Shown here: positions 12,060-25,325 of the stretch, piece after piece
Layout of the letters: every line of letters begins with the position of its first letter
How positions within the stretch are numbered: the stretch's first letter is position 1
Assembly: GCF_019279795.1 (NCBI RefSeq)
Contig: NC_056733.1
Span: 1,424,559,121-1,424,623,120, forward strand
Direction: 5' to 3'
Length of the DNA stretch: 64,000 nt
Source of the DNA: Protopterus annectens
Lineage: Eukaryota > Chordata > Ceratodontiformes > Protopteridae
Translations under genes and position numbers: made by a program
The notes under the pieces: model-generated
Seen by the model: only the letters and a program-made list of their open reading frames with translations
What the model was told of the DNA's origin: nothing
Databases searched by the model: none

Positions 12060-13330
12060 GGACAAAATGAAAATAGAGTTTAAAAATAAGATAGAACTAA
12101 AACAGAAAGAGATATGGTTAAGAACAGAAATTATTGAGAGTGGCTGACAAAGGTTAAAGTATCACAGAATAAGGAGAAGCTCACAGAAGAAGGAAGAAGA
12201 GGTGCAACCCCAGAGTGCTAAAGTGAAAATAAGGGATTATCTGGATAATATGCATGAATCTAGAAAGATTGCTGTTACGCCACTATTTTTTGATAATAAC
12301 TCCAAAGCCCAATAACTTTTAGCACAACTACTTAAGCAACACAAAGTAGAAAGGGTTATCATCAAACTTAGGAAGCCTATAACAAGAAAAATAACTACTC
12401 TAGAGATATTAAAGATGTTTCAGAAATTTTCTGAAAATTTGTGTAAAGCAGAAAAATGAGAAGAAAAAATGTGGAAGTCAACAAAGACCACATTGGAAAT
12501 ATTTATGGGAAATGTAATTATGCCAAGGTTAGGGGCAGATGATGCTCAACAACCAAGAGCTCAGACAGGAGAAGATGAGATGTATAATCATTCTGCAAGA
12601 AAGTCATCAGGAACACATGGACATTTCCAAATTAGAAGGGAAGAAAGTGATAAAGTTCTAGAAGGTTTTAACAGTATTTTAAAAGGAGGGGAAGCACCAA
12701 CATCTTGGAAGGAAGCTGTGGTGTCTCTAATACTTAAAGAGGGTAAAGACCCGTCAGACCTAGCTTTATATAAACCCATTTTAATTTTAAATCATGATTA
12801 TAATGTGATTATGTCTATACTAACTAAAAGAATGTCAGAGGTGTTACCAAGATTGATAATTATAGATCAGTGTGGTTTTGTGGAGGGGAGGCAAACATTT
12901 GATAACATTAATAGAACAATGATGATACCAAGGGAAGCAGGATATAAGAAAATACCCCTGTTGTTGGTGGGTCTTGATGTAGAGAAAGTATTCAAAAGAG
13001 TAATCTGAGATTGTATACACAAGGCAATGGAAGTATTTGCATTCCCTTATACAATAATAAAGTTAATTAGGAGGATTTATGAAGGATCAGAGGCAAGAAT
13101 TAAAGTATGGCGGTTCCTCTCTGATAAATTGTCTCTGAACAGAATAACTAGGTAGGAGTTCCCTCATTCCCTTTTGCTATTTACTTTGTATTTAAAGCCA
13201 TTGACAAAGAAAATAAGGGACTTAGAAATCCAAGGAAATAACTTGTATAGTAATCAAGAAACATTTTTTTTGCATCTGATAAATCCAGAAAATGACATCT
13301 CAGTGTTGTAGAACATTCTGAGATGGATGC
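12060..13330 (+). pseudogene. L1/Tx1-type ORF2, linker and first half of RT
   Basis: The 179-codon frame at 12469-13008 contains SWKEAVVSLILKEGKDPSD, YKPILILNHDYN, DQCGFVEGRQTFDNI and LLVGLDVEKVFKRV. These are the L1-clade RT blocks WKea.i.liPK.gKdp, YRPIsLLN.dyKi, dQ.GFi.gR...dni and ll.lDaeKAFD.v. The usual aspartate of KAFD is lost (KVFK). The frame stops at 13006, and the reading continues in other frames to about 13270 (IKLIRRIYEGSEARIKV). The element resumes after 13.99 kb, beyond an opposite-strand insert. Confidence 0.8.
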
Positions 13331-13985
13331 TGAGATGATGATTTTATTTTGACTTTATTAAATTATCTCTTAAGACAGGCAAACATGCATTTATATAAAA
13401 GATAACAAACCGTATATACACACTCCCGGTTGCAAACATATGTATACATAACATATATCCTTTTGTATATATATAATCAGTTCAACATTATATAAATTGA
13501 TCAATTCTTATCTTCCCTTAAACATTACTTCTCCTCCAAAACACTATTCTGTATTTGTTGTTCCCACAATTTCCATTTTTTCTATGGAAGTTCCATAAAA
13601 AGGTCCCACTTTTGCTACTTTTATCTCTGTTACAATATTTGCTACTTCAAATACAGTTGACTTATACTTTGATTTCTGTTTCCTAGTAATTGCTGTTTTG
13701 GCAGACACCACAATTAAGCTTAATAAGGTTTTATTATGTTTAAGAAGTTCAGATCCTGCATCGCAGCTCAAAAAAATATTTAGTTATACCTATTTGCTCA
13801 CCCAATATTTTTGACAAGAGTATTCTTTAGGAAATTTTTAAAGTCTATCCACTCATTACACTCCCAAAACATACGTTTCCAGTTACCTGTGTCTTCCCTA
13901 TCACATCTCCAATAGCTGCCATCCACTTGAGAAAAAAAAACTTTAGGGTCTGCTTGAGGTATAAAAATAAAAGATAATACAAAAA
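13330..13985 (-). mobile_element. L1/Tx1-like 3' end, inserted in inverse orientation
   Basis: Read on the - strand, the block near 13920-13860 gives YWRCDREDTGNWKRMFWECN, the C-terminal zinc-knuckle pattern of L1/Tx1 ORF2 (CWRC...G...H..WeC). It is followed by a decayed tail toward 13330. The same domain of the surrounding + strand element lies at 14.99-15.06 kb, so this is a separate, 5'-truncated copy of the same or a sister family placed head to head inside it. Confidence 0.65.
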
Positions 13986-13989
13986 CTGA

Positions 13990-15300
13990 GAAGCTATAAG
14001 CTTTTATTTACGGATATGGATAGTAAGATGCAAGCAGTGGAAATGTTTTTAGCCCCTTTAGTTTTTATATACAGATGAAGCATTTTTTTTATCAACCAGA
14101 GGAGAAGCTGTGGCCAGTACTTAATACAGAGTTGAAGGAATTTATCTGGGAGGGAAAGATACCACAGTTAAGTGGGATAAGTTGATCTTTCCAAAAGTAC
14201 AAGGTGGTTTAGAATTACTTGATTTGAAGGGATATTCTAGAGCTACACAGTTAAGGCTCATATACATAACACAAATGGAGGGTTATAATTCAAAGTGGAA
14301 AGGGATGATGAAGCAGGAATTAAATTCAATAAATTAGGAAATAGTGAAATTTTAGATAAAGATCCTTAAGGATAATAATAGCAGTCATACTGAATATTAT
14401 TAATTATAAAGCAGCAGAAAGTATTCTAAGAACTAAGCAAACAGAATAGGGAGAAATATTTTGCAGATATGGATGGCTGCAAGTAAAATACAGAACATAA
14501 GCAAGAGGGGGCTGGAATTTACTAGAAAACAACTGGAAAAGGAATCAATATATTGGGAACAATTAATTAGAGGGAAAGGTAACATAGTGGCCAATAAGTC
14601 ATTTGGGATTGCAGTCTAGCAACAGCTTTTCATATCAGGGAGTTATATCGGAGTAGAGGCAAAGGAAAAGGGACAGGGGACTCATAAGTGAAAGATCTGC
14701 TCTGGTATAGATTTTTTGAATCTAGAACAAAAGCTACTGTTACAAAGGGGATAATTAATAGTACTTTAATATTGCACAATAACTATAAGAATCAATCACA
14801 GGTTAGAAAAGATTGGAAAGAGAGACTGGATAAGCAATGTACAAGGGAACAATGGGAGAAGATATGTATGGTTCTCAAGCATGCAACAAAGTCCAGAAGG
14901 TTTAGCATTTTTGTTTGGAAGTGCATGCACAGGTATTTTTATATCCCAAACAGACTCCAAAGGATTTTACCTCTGATTGATGGCAAATGTTGGAGGTATA
15001 ATGGGGAAGAAAGAAGAAGCGGGAAAGATATGCTTTGGGAGTGTAATGAGTTGGCAGATTTTTAACAATACTTTACAGAGTACTCTGTCAGAAATATTGG
15101 GGTAAGCAAATTATTTTGTTGAGATGGGACACAGGATCTGAATTGCCTAGACATAGTAAGACCTTGTTAAGTTTAATTCTGATTCTTAATTTAATAGAAA
15201 ATGTAAATCAGCATCTAAACCAACTATATTTGAAGTATTGTATATTGAAACGGAGATAAAAGAACTGGAAGTGGGATCTGTAGAAAATGGAATGAGCAAA
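13990..15300 (+). pseudogene. L1/Tx1-type ORF2, C-terminal part
   Basis: Translated pieces include ELKEFIWEGKIP and VKWDKLIFPKVQGGLELLDL (about 14130-14230), matching the L1 post-RT motif F.W.gk.PRI....L..p...GGL.lPdl. The open frame 14688-15065 ends with CWRYNGEERRSGKDMLWECN, the C-terminal knuckle. Several stops interrupt it. It is the continuation of the RT at 12.06-13.33 kb. Confidence 0.75.
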
Positions 15301-15649
15301 TTACATAGTAATACAGACAGAGCTCCTTAGCCCCATATGAAAGCTCTCAGCTAGATGAATAAAATGCTGCTGACAGTATGTGTCTGACTTGAGTGTTTGC
15401 TGAGATATTCTAAGTTGTTTGCAAAATATTACAAACATGATAGTCACCGTGTTTACTGTGATTTTCAGTTTAAGAGTTAGAACCAAAAGAATACAACCAC
15501 TGTAAAAATACTTTGTGCTGAAGAGTTTGTCATTTCTACTTCTTTCATAACCCCTGTGGTTCCAGAGATATAAACATTTGTTTCAAATGTGAGGACATAA
15601 TTTGATTCTGTCAAAAGGTTTAGGCTCCGCCCATTGGAAGTTACAGTGC

Positions 15650-17270
15650 AAACTTCCTGAACTCCATCAGTGTGAATGAGTTAAAACAAGATGATAAATC
15701 CAGAGGTTATAAAACTTTACATTACCCGTTCCAATTAACATCCCCTTTCCATGCCACAGCTGTAGCACTTTTTACCCAGCCCCCCAACCGAATAATAGAA
15801 ACACTATTTTTTTATTTCCCCCAAAACCTTGTATATAAAACTCCCATTTCTTTGGTACCACCTTATCAAAATATTGGTTCACATTCTCTTATGACATCAT
15901 CCCATCATTTCCTTGTCATGACCAAAACACATGTACATTGCCTGCTCTAGCTTCAGCACATCTCCAGTAAGATTCATCTTCTGTCCCTGACAAGCTAGAA
16001 ATCTGTAAGAGCGTTCTAAACCCCCTATGCAGCCATCTCATAAAATGGCCCCAGATCACGATAAAGACTTCAGGCCTGTCTTATTTTTGAAACAATCTGT
16101 CCACTGCTCTTCCATGAATTAAACACCCTCATTTTCATCCCATTTTTGTCTTAATGTTTTCATCTCTTTCCCATACCTATACATCACCAGCATACTGTAT
16201 AATTGAGAGGATACAACTCTTCTTAGACTCCTATCTCCAGGAAAATCAGAGTTTGTCTACATGTGCCTTCCTCCCTATTCCTTTTGTCAATCTGTAAGAT
16301 TTTTAATGGCTAATGTACAGCATGAATCAATTGGGCAAATTGTAGCCATGTCCTTTCCAGGTCTTAAAGTTAAGCCATTCATAAAATACTATTGAGACAC
16401 CTTCAATCCTTTGTGCTAATTATCCTATGGTAACACCCCTGTCTCTCCAGTTTTTCAACAACAACACAGGTTAATCTAATATTTAGATGCTGTGATTGTT
16501 CCAAAATCCAATGCAGAGCAGCCATCCTGATATCCATTGTGATCCATTCATAGATCTTTATAGACGTTCCAACCACAGGAGCTCCCATACCTCAAGTCAG
16601 AAACATCCAGTTCAACAATAAACTTTCCCCTGCTTTGGTTTACAATTACTGCAGAAGCCATGGCATACAATTCAAAATCAGGTGTCCTCCATCCCCAGCT
16701 TTCCTAGGAAGTCTCCACGTTCCCTTTGCAATCCTTGCTCCTTTACCATGTGAAATAAAGTAGTCACACAGGGTCTGCATTTTCTGGATCCAATTAAAAC
16801 CTACAGTTTATAGTGAAAACTGTCTATATGAGTAAATTGCCCTAGGGAAAACAATCACCTTAATTAAACTAATTCTTCCAACTAAGGTACATACTTTGTC
16901 CAACTATCTTGCTAACAGTGATGATAAATTAGTTGATTTAGTACCATATAATTACCATAGACAACTTCCCCTTCTGAGCTACTCAGTTTTAGCCCCAATA
17001 TTCAGCTGTTCCTTTCCTTGCAATCCTACTTTCTACAATCAAACTAACCTCCCATACAACTCTAACCTATGCTGTTTTACCCAGTTGCTTTCAGGACCAG
17101 AATTTTTTTAAACTCTCCAAAAATTTTTATAACTTCAGTTAAGATTAAATCCAACCTATTTGATACCAACATACAATCATCTGCAAATAGACCCAAAAAT
17201 TCTACTTTCATGGAATCCCTCTTAAATACCATTAAATCCATTTCACTAAAGTGTCCATAGCTATGAATCC
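15650..17270 (-). mobile_element. L1/Tx1-like LINE fragment (RT palm to C-terminus)
   Basis: On the - strand, starting near 17200, one frame gives LFADDCMLVSNRLDL (the catalytic FADD motif), then IFGEFKKILVLKATG, the L1 block after the palm. About 350 bases on are VFPRAIYSYRQF and KGARIAKGTWRLPRKAGDGG. The end near 15990 is YWRCAEARAGNVHVFWS, the C-terminal knuckle. The palm aspartates are retained, but frameshifts break the ORF throughout. Its relation to the + strand L1 at 12-15 kb is close enough to suggest one clade. Confidence 0.7.
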
Positions 17271-17899
17271 ATTACTTTTCTTATGCTTTATATGGAGTTG
17301 CTTTTAAATAAGCACATATTCATCTACCTCTTTTGTCCATTCAGCAACCTTGTTATGCTAAATAAGATCTTCATAAATACTTAAAAAATGCATTGATTTC
17401 TTTTTTAGGCTGTGTTACTATTGCTGTTTTGTTTCTCAGTTTTCTGTAACACTTTTCATTATCATCAGTGAATTGCCTGGTTTGTGCTTTTCATTTATAT
17501 TTTTCTACAGATCTTTTAAGGTTTTCTGCTTGTGTTGATATTTCAGTTTATTATTGCAGCATGGCCTAGCCTTATGGTAGAAAATGTTCTAGGTTCTGAA
17601 GATTCTATGCAGTCTTTTTTCAGTCATGGCACCAGTGCATATGCCAGGAGTAACACATTTTTAGCGGAGACCTGTGCTACCAATTTAACTTGTCCTTTTC
17701 CATTGATGTAATTTTCTATATTAGTACCATCTTGGTGAGATTTTGTAAAACCAGAGGTCACTATGTGAATGTACTCACCAAGGCTTAGAATGAAGTCAGT
17801 CCCTGCAATTTTACTCTCCCTTTTTTGCTCACTCTACCTCTCCAACAGAATCACCACCATCACGCCTATGGATACTGAGGAAGGTAGACAGTTTAGAGA

Positions 17900-18260
17900 A
17901 GAAACATTTCATTAATTTTTAATAGTACTGAGAAAGGGGGTTGACCTGTACATTACCATGTTTTCAGTGAAAAGAATAATTGTGAGGTGAGCCTGAGCAG
18001 CAGGAAGAATGAGGGCATTAACCTCACCTTTGACGCATCTCTTGAATGAGATGGAATGAGCAGAATTTGGCGGGGATGGTTTTCACATAATAGCTTCTAG
18101 TGAGTAGAAAGCTGGAGACCCAGTATATTACTTCTGTGTTAAATCTCTTGAGGCTTAGACTGCACTGCAGCATTTGCTGGCTGACCTTATCAATGGCCTT
18201 GATAAGGTCAGCAAACATGATACTGGTGAATACATTTTATTTGTGCTATGTATTATGGGG
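17900..18260 (-). pseudogene. Reverse transcriptase fragment, clade uncertain
   Basis: The - strand frame 18024-18218 reads FADLIKAIDKVSQQMLQ, then FNTEVIYWVSSFLLTRSYYV, then SCSFHLIQ. This follows the common non-LTR RT pattern lDl.KAFD.v.H..Ll..l, g....i.W...yL..R...V..., S....gvpQG. The QG block is degraded and the YADD block is not seen. It is too short to place in a clade. Confidence 0.5.
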
Positions 18261-18927
18261 ATAGTCAGTCTTCACAGTTTATTACAGTGCTTCTGTCAGT
18301 CTAGAATCCATTTTAATAAATGAGCAGCATACCAAATTTCTTAATATATGTTTGACTGCAACTGCGATTTTCTAGGAGTTTTTGTGGAGCTGAATAGATA
18401 AAAATGGTTGGCAGTCAGCTGTTGAATGGTATCTATGTAACAAAACTGAGTTATCAAAATGTCTAATTGTACATAATCAAGACCAGAACATCAAAGCACC
18501 ACTCCCGTGACTGGCCTGCACAGAAGCTGTAATGCATATAGACAGCAGGGCTTTCTCTATTTTATCCCAAACTTCTATCATTAGTGACTGTCATGAGTGA
18601 TCATTTCATCATGACAGCCTACTGTGCACTTTATATGCAGGTGTGCTTCCACAAATATGCAGCTAGAACTTCGTAGCACCAACCAGCATCCAAAGTGTAT
18701 GCCAGATTTTAGCACCTGCAACCCTCTACTTGCATGGGTACAAGTGCAGCCAACCAAAAACCACCATTCCTTCCACTAGAATGGGCAAGCCAGTATCACC
18801 CACTTCCATTTCCCCCTGTCCAGCTCCTCCAGCACTTGAGCTGCTACTCAAACTTGGGTCATCTGGATTATTGCCAGGATTTTACCCCCTCTATTCCATG
18901 GAGTTAGAGAAGCTGAAAGTGATCATT

Positions 18928-19093
18928 CAGGGCTCCGTGTTTGAAACCATAGTTTAGGTCTTATTCATACTGGTATTATCATACCACACAATCTTAATAT
19001 TAGACAGTGAAGCCACTCATTTTTATAAATGTACTTAACTACCAAAATGAATAATGTTTGGCTGCCCTTCCAGTTTGATAAAAAGAATGGCCT
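18928..19093 (+). repeat. Dispersed repeat A, copy 1
   Basis: About 165 bases beginning cagggctccgtgtttgaa are found again at 20490-20649, with clear but incomplete identity (shared blocks such as tttttataaatgtacttaac). The family is unknown. One frame contains QGS but lacks a following RT palm, so I do not call it RT. Confidence 0.6.
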
Positions 19094-19675
19094 AGAGGAC
19101 AAAGTTCAGAATGCTGGTCTCCAAGCTGGGAGCCATTATTTTTTGTTTGTTTGTTTTATTTTTGGAAGAGCATAACTTGGTGAAGGGAAAGGCACCCTGG
19201 TTTAAAAGAAGGCATTTCCCACATCTGTATACAGCCTTGAAAATGACAGCAAGCACAGGGAGTAGCAATACAAACTGAAAGAAGCTGCAAGCAACTAGGA
19301 GAAAATGATTGCCCTGATGTAGATTAGTTTATAGCAGGAATAAACTCTTTGGGTAGGAATAACCTTGGGGTCCTTCTTTGTACCCCATAGGTAGGACTGG
19401 AATTCTTTAACACAGTCACCACTAAATTTACTGTACATGTCAAGTGTTTAAATATATTGCTAGTGGGAGATTAGAACATGGCCTTATACTTTGCTTTGGA
19501 CAGACTAGAACCCTCATTCTGATTACATACAGAATGAAGGTGAAAGCCTTAGAAGAATTTTATATAACCTTGGAGTTAGTTGATTCTTAATGGATTAATC
19601 ACATTTATGGCTAATCTGCATGTAATCGGTTTCATAGTGGATTAATTTCTAATTTTCACAAACTGGCTGCCTAAA

Positions 19676-19794
19676 GTGATCAATTCACAGAGATTCTCCA
19701 ATACCCGCTACCTTGAACTTTCTAAATTATACAAAAGAAAATTCATGTGAGAGATGATGTGGATTCCCAGATGCATAGTGGAGTGTTGTTTATC
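19676..19794. repeat. 119-bp sharp-edged repeat, copy 1
   Basis: This block, from gtgatcaattc to gttgtttatc, recurs at 34708-34826 with only two substitutions and no indel. Flanks are unrelated. The ends are neither inverted repeats nor A-rich. Confidence 0.9.
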
Positions 19795-20489
19795 TGAAGA
19801 AAATAAGAGGATGACAACAGATGCCTTTACTTTTCAGACAGCAATCCAGATGATAATAGGAAGGATACCAGAGGCTAGCAGCCAAATAAAGGAGTACAGG
19901 AAGGTAGGCCAAAAGGACACTTCTATAACAGATCAAGAGGTTACATGCCAAGCTAGTACTATCTGTGTCCACTCAGTTAGTAGACATCTAAGAGAAGGTT
20001 GACTGGTAAGTACAGGGCACTGAGAGCTGATCTTATACTTTCTGTGTATTAAGTATGGGGCAAACATGAGAGGCTTTGTAGAGCATCTGGGCAAAATGTT
20101 AGTGTAAATGATGGCTTGTAAAGAGAAGGGGAGAGGTGGCACCATGTTTGAGAATGGCCTCAAGGAATCTAGTTCTGAGCGTACCAGAGAGAATTAAAAA
20201 AATTGCAGAGTATTATGAAATAATTAGCACTCCCTCAGTAATAGGCTCCAGAGTAAAGGGATTTAATTATTATTTAATTGTCTGACTGCAGCTAATTGGA
20301 GAAGTTGTTAGAAAAGACTGTGTGGATCCTAGCCTCTCACAACACCAGTGGGAGAAGTAATGTTATCTGTAAGGCTCACTCCTCTAATAATGCCTCTTGC
20401 AATGATGGATTGCCCTTTAGAAAAACATTCAACAGTGACTACCCCACCTAATTTCTCTTTATGCACCAATGGCATCCAGCAAAAGCCTT

Positions 20490-20649
20490 CAGGGCTCCAT
20501 GTTTGAAGCCATAGTTCTGGTCTTATTTATACTGGTACCATCATACCCTACCATCTTGCTATTAAACAGTAACACAATTATTTTTATAAATGTACTTAAC
20601 TACTAAAATAGGACAAGTCTGCTCTTGCAATGCAATGAAAAGACTGGCC
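20490..20649 (+). repeat. Dispersed repeat A, copy 2
   Basis: Second copy of the repeat at 18928-19093, in the same orientation and 1.56 kb away. The unequal divergence suggests independent insertions or an old duplication. Confidence 0.6.
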
Positions 20650-21439
20650 TTGTCCAAGTAAGAAATCCTCAAGACCACACATCGACTCTTTCCAAAGGTA
20701 TTCTCAGCATTCTTTTGGAAGGCTGACCCATTAGCTGTGATGACCCTTGCTGCTGCTAAAGACTTCAATAAGGTGAGCTGATCCTTCTAGTTTGTTGATG
20801 GCATTCCTGGATTATTTTATGGGATTATTATGGTCCCTTTGTCCAGATTTGTCCATAGATGAAAGCAAAATATAACAGGAGACTTCCCATTCTCACTTCC
20901 GCAGAGGTCATGAATTAGGTAAAGGTATTATCAGTCTCCATATTTATTTATTTTCAGACTCAGACTACAGTAACTCATCTATAAGACTGTTAAAATGACA
21001 GAATCATGCTGACACTGATAGACTGGATATAATTTAAAATATTGCCTTAAGCAATGTTCTGTTGCTTGACCTACAATTTGAAGGCAGCTCAGTGGTTGCA
21101 ATATTGTAACTGAAAATCATGCAAATGGTGAGCCTCATGATTTGCAATATTGTAACTTAAATTCATGCATATAACTACAAATCACCTGCTTAATAACATC
21201 GTGCTGTCAGTCTATTTACTACATTCCATGATCATAAAAGGAAAAGTAAATTATATAGAATTGGTCTAGATGCTTAGGGGATTCAGATATTTAGGGAACT
21301 GTACTAGAAAAAACATGGTCATTATCAGAACCAAGAACCTGGATGATTTTAGCATAACTATAAGAAACTTGGAAACATGGTTGGCTTTAATATTTAGAGA
21401 ACGGCAAATGCCATGAAGAAGAAATGTCCTATCTACACC

Positions 21440-22340
21440 CATGCATTCCCTTAGCAAGGTCCCACCTTCCTTAAGAGCAATATGGTTCTCTCATCTATAC
21501 AAAGGATAATGCAATTCCTGCTGAATGCCAGAAGATCTAGCACAGCCTCCAGAGAGTGGAGGTATTCCAAGCAACTAGGTGAGATTAGACTAATTTCAAA
21601 TTGTATCATTTTGGAAACACAATTCAAGGATACCGAAACCGAGTAATGCCAGATGGTTCCTATATTCATGCATATGCAACAATGGTGAACAAATGAGGCA
21701 CCTAAACATCTATGCTGGAGTCCATTCATTTGGTGAGATAAGGGATTTCTGGGGTATGATAAGAGCTAAGCTAAGGCAGGAACCAGATTTGAATATTAAC
21801 CATCTCTTAGTTGGTAATCTGAGATTTTGCTCCAGCAAAACTTTAGAACCTGATGGATGGGCAAGTTCTAGCAGAGGTATCAGGGCTCAGACAATATCTG
21901 CAAGATGGATGGAGACCTTTTTTAGTTGCTTTTCAAATTAGACAGCTAATTGTCTCTAAAATGGAAAGCCCCTATGACCACCTGAACTTTGAGGCTTCAC
22001 AGCTGAATTCAGAGAGAGACTGAGGTAAGCCTTCAAGATAGTTTAAACCAGTTTACACAAATCCATGTTTCTAAAGTAGAATATATTCACTTACTGGTCA
22101 CAAAAAAGATCATTAGTGTGGCTATGGATCTGTATGAATTGTTGGATGGAGTCCTCAGATCTCAGCTCAGACTAAGCTATGAGGTAAACAGCTTACCATT
22201 TTATCTCTGCAGAACATATCCCAGTGCTTCTGACAGCTGCCCTATGTGTGGAGTCATTGCTTCTAATTTAGGTTATTTATTGTGGTCTTGCAGAAAGAGA
22301 CCACTTGGCATTATGATTCACGTCTTTGCCTCCTATTCAC
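21440..22340 (+). pseudogene. Possible L1/Tx1-like ORF2 3' end
   Basis: The frame at 22118-22384 contains LPFYLCRTYPSASDSCPMCG, then LGYLLWSCRK, a C-x2-C...W-x-C knuckle of the type found at the end of L1/Tx1 ORF2 proteins. Upstream pieces have no firm match. SINE sequence starts immediately after. Confidence 0.4.
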
Positions 22341-22374
22341 AAGCTAAAATGTTCAATCTTGATTTGTGGCCACT

Positions 22375-22670
22375 GTCTGCATGAATTTGCATGTTCTCCC
22401 TGTGTCTCTCTTGGGTTCCTCCCACCTCCTAAAAACAAGCTGTGTTCCCACCTCAAACTCACCAAAGAATGGAGGTTTGGGTAGCAGCACAGATGCTATA
22501 TGGTGCCCTATAGGATGAAGAGTTGTATAGGTCAACCACTCTGGGCATCAACTGTTTTGTGCAGTATCCTCTAGACTGAGTAGCATGGATCACAAACTGT
22601 GTGCTGTGTCAGGGCTAGCCACTCGATGGTGTAAAGATTAGCTCTAGGTGATTTGGTTATGTTGACTAAT
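22375..22670 (+). mobile_element. SINE fragment (same family as 28.9 kb)
   Basis: It contains gtctgcatgaatttgcatgt, then gggttcctcccacctcctaa, then the later block cagggctagccactcgatgg. These appear in the same order in the SINE at 28870-29198. The promoter head is missing and the middle is scrambled. Confidence 0.55.
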
Positions 22671-24224
22671 GTTGCCAAAATGGACATCAGTATTAGCCAG
22701 TTATAAGTGGGTTGAGGACTTGGCCTACTCCAACCAATACCAGGGACCTATGATAATGGTGGCAGGGATATATGTTCCTCTATTGGCCAGTGTGTGCTTA
22801 CCATAAAGCCCAATAGCCCTGGGTCAATAAGCTACTGGCCGGACAGTGTCCAGTTGCCGAGCTTTGGTTACCTGAAATAGTTCTGCAAAGCAAAAGCTGG
22901 ACATAAAATCAATGAAAACCAACATGAACTAAGAATTGCTACACTCAAAGCAAGTTTACTGACATGATGCAGTTTGGAAGTGGGTGACATGATGGTAAGA
23001 AGGAGGCTGGACATCCTAAATATCCAGGAGACAACATGGAAGTGCAGTGCAGCAAAGACACTTGGCTTCAGATCCAGAGTCTACTACTCAGGAGGAGGTC
23101 AGACTAGAAATGGTATAGGAGTTGTGGTGAAGGAGAGGCTCCAGAAAATAGTGAGGGATGTTATCAGAATTAATGACAGCCTCATGGTGATTAGACTCCC
23201 ATGTAAGAGTAGGGCAGTATTAATTATCTTGCCCTGTGCCTCACAGCAGGGTTGTGATAATGAGGAAAAAAGTGCATTCATAAAACAGTTGTAGGATGTA
23301 CTAGATAAAGTAGGACAACATGAACTGGTGTTGATAATTGGTGGCCTGAATGCACATATCGCGACAGACAGAATAGGATAGAAGGACTGTCTGGGTCCAC
23401 AGAGGCAGAGTAACAGAAATAAAGACCTCTTTCTGGCAAATGGCTTGATTGTGGCCAACACATGGTTCTGCAAGACAGAGAGTCACAAGATCACAAACAA
23501 AAATGGCCAACATGCAACTCAGGTAGACTTGCTCCTAGGAAGGAAAAGGCACTGGGGTAGAATCAATGACTTCAAAGTTATCCCCAGTGAAACAATTGGC
23601 CCACAGTATAAACCACTGATTGCCACAATCAGCTGCAAGCAGTAGACAATGAAGGCTCTAAGGTCAACAGAAACTGGGCTGAAGACCTGAAAGTTGACTT
23701 GAGAGAAAGCACAAAAGTTCAAGGAATTACTCAGTGATCTAGCACCCCAAGAAGAAAAAGAAGAGGAAATAGGTGGAGGAGAAGAAGAATTACAGCACCT
23801 CAAAACAGTTTGTGGAGGACTATAGAACAGCTATATGGCTGTGCCAGCTATGGAAATAAGGTACATTATGAAAGATTGTGCTGGAATACAAAAGTCCCGG
23901 ATATTCTCAAAAGAAAGGAGTTCAGGAAAAAGTAGGAGACAGAAAAGACAAACCAGGCCAACAAGGAATACTGGCTGGCTAAGAAAGAGAATAAGAAAAG
24001 ACTTGTAATAGCAAAGATCAAGGCATCAAAGGCATAAAGCCAGCTTCTGGAAAGTGACTTAGTAGATGGTCCAAATAAACTCTATCGGGTTGCAACGCAA
24101 AGACAGAATGTTAAAGAAGATAGCCATACACTTTTCATAATGGATGCCAGCAATTATCTGCTCATCAGTCCACAGAACACCAGAGGTAGTTGAAAGGTGG
24201 TATTAACTACCATAGACAGTTACC

Positions 24225-24345
24225 TCTGCAAACTTTACTCACCTAACCATCGACAACTGGGGTAACTTGGGATAAATATGGCTAGGCTTGTAAAGACTCT
24301 AGAGCCGTTAGCCTAGTAACATCCTATGAACCTATGAATACTTCC
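24225..24345 (+). mobile_element. CR1-like 3' tail, short insertion
   Basis: It ends in ggctaggcttgtaaagactc, gttagcctagtaacatccta and tgaacctatgaa, the 3' terminus shared by all CR1 copies in this window. Only about 120 bases are present, so it is an extremely 5'-truncated insertion within the RTE element. Confidence 0.75.
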
Positions 24346-25325
24346 AGTAGCTTCTAAATGAAGAAAACCCTACAGAATCTGTACTGGGCATACACAGCCT
24401 ACATTGAGAGGAGAAGAAGAAGAGCCCATCATAGAAGAAGTAAGAACAGCACTAAGGAAAATGAAGTTAGAGAAAGTAGCAGGCTCCGATGATATGATCA
24501 AGGTGTTGGGTGAGATGGGATAAGTGGCTCCTGAAGCTGCTCGAAGAAGAATGGAAAGGCATATCCCAGATGACTGGATGATAAGCATACTAGTGCCAGT
24601 GTTAAAAAAAAGGGACATTCACAGCTGTGGGCAGTGCAGAGGTACCAAACTCCTATCATAATGTATGAAAGTTCTGTAATGAATACTTGATAAATGAATA
24701 CACAAGAAGTAGAAAGTAAAATGGGAGATGAGCAGTTCAGATTCAGATCAGGATATAGCACAACCAACCCAATGTTTGCAGTGAGACAGATAGTTGAGAA
24801 GAAGCTAGAGAGGAGTAAAGAGATCAGCAGGGCATTCCTAGACTTGCAGAAAATGTATGACAAGGTCACAAGAAAGCTGATTTGGGCAGTCCTGTGGTGG
24901 TTTGAAGTCCCAGTAACATTAGTAGAATTAGGGCAGTCTGTGTACAAGGGCCCAATGACAGAAGTTCAAACAGTGTTTGGACTCGCAGAAGGGTTCCCAT
25001 CAGGAGTGGGCTTACATCAGGGTTGAGCTCTGAACCCACTGCAGTTCATACTGGTGATGGACTACATTGATGAACAGGTTGAAAGGGACAACTCAGCAAA
25101 GTTGCTGTTTATAGAGATTGTGGTATTACAAGCAGACTCTGAGAAAGAATGTCTGTGAAAGAAAGAGGAAGGGGAATAGTATGCAAAACTGAAGGCACTT
25201 GGGATGCAGCTGACTACAAATAAGGCTAGTTGTAATGGCAGCAAATAGGGGATATCAGAAGAAGCTGGGAATCGAGATAGGAGGGAAAATAGTGCAACAG
25301 GTTAACAGCTTCAAGTATCTAGGAG

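Noticed and set aside
18928-20649. Repeat A as a reverse transcriptase fragment
   Set aside because: QGS-like residues occur in one frame, but no palm or flanking RT block follows in either copy.
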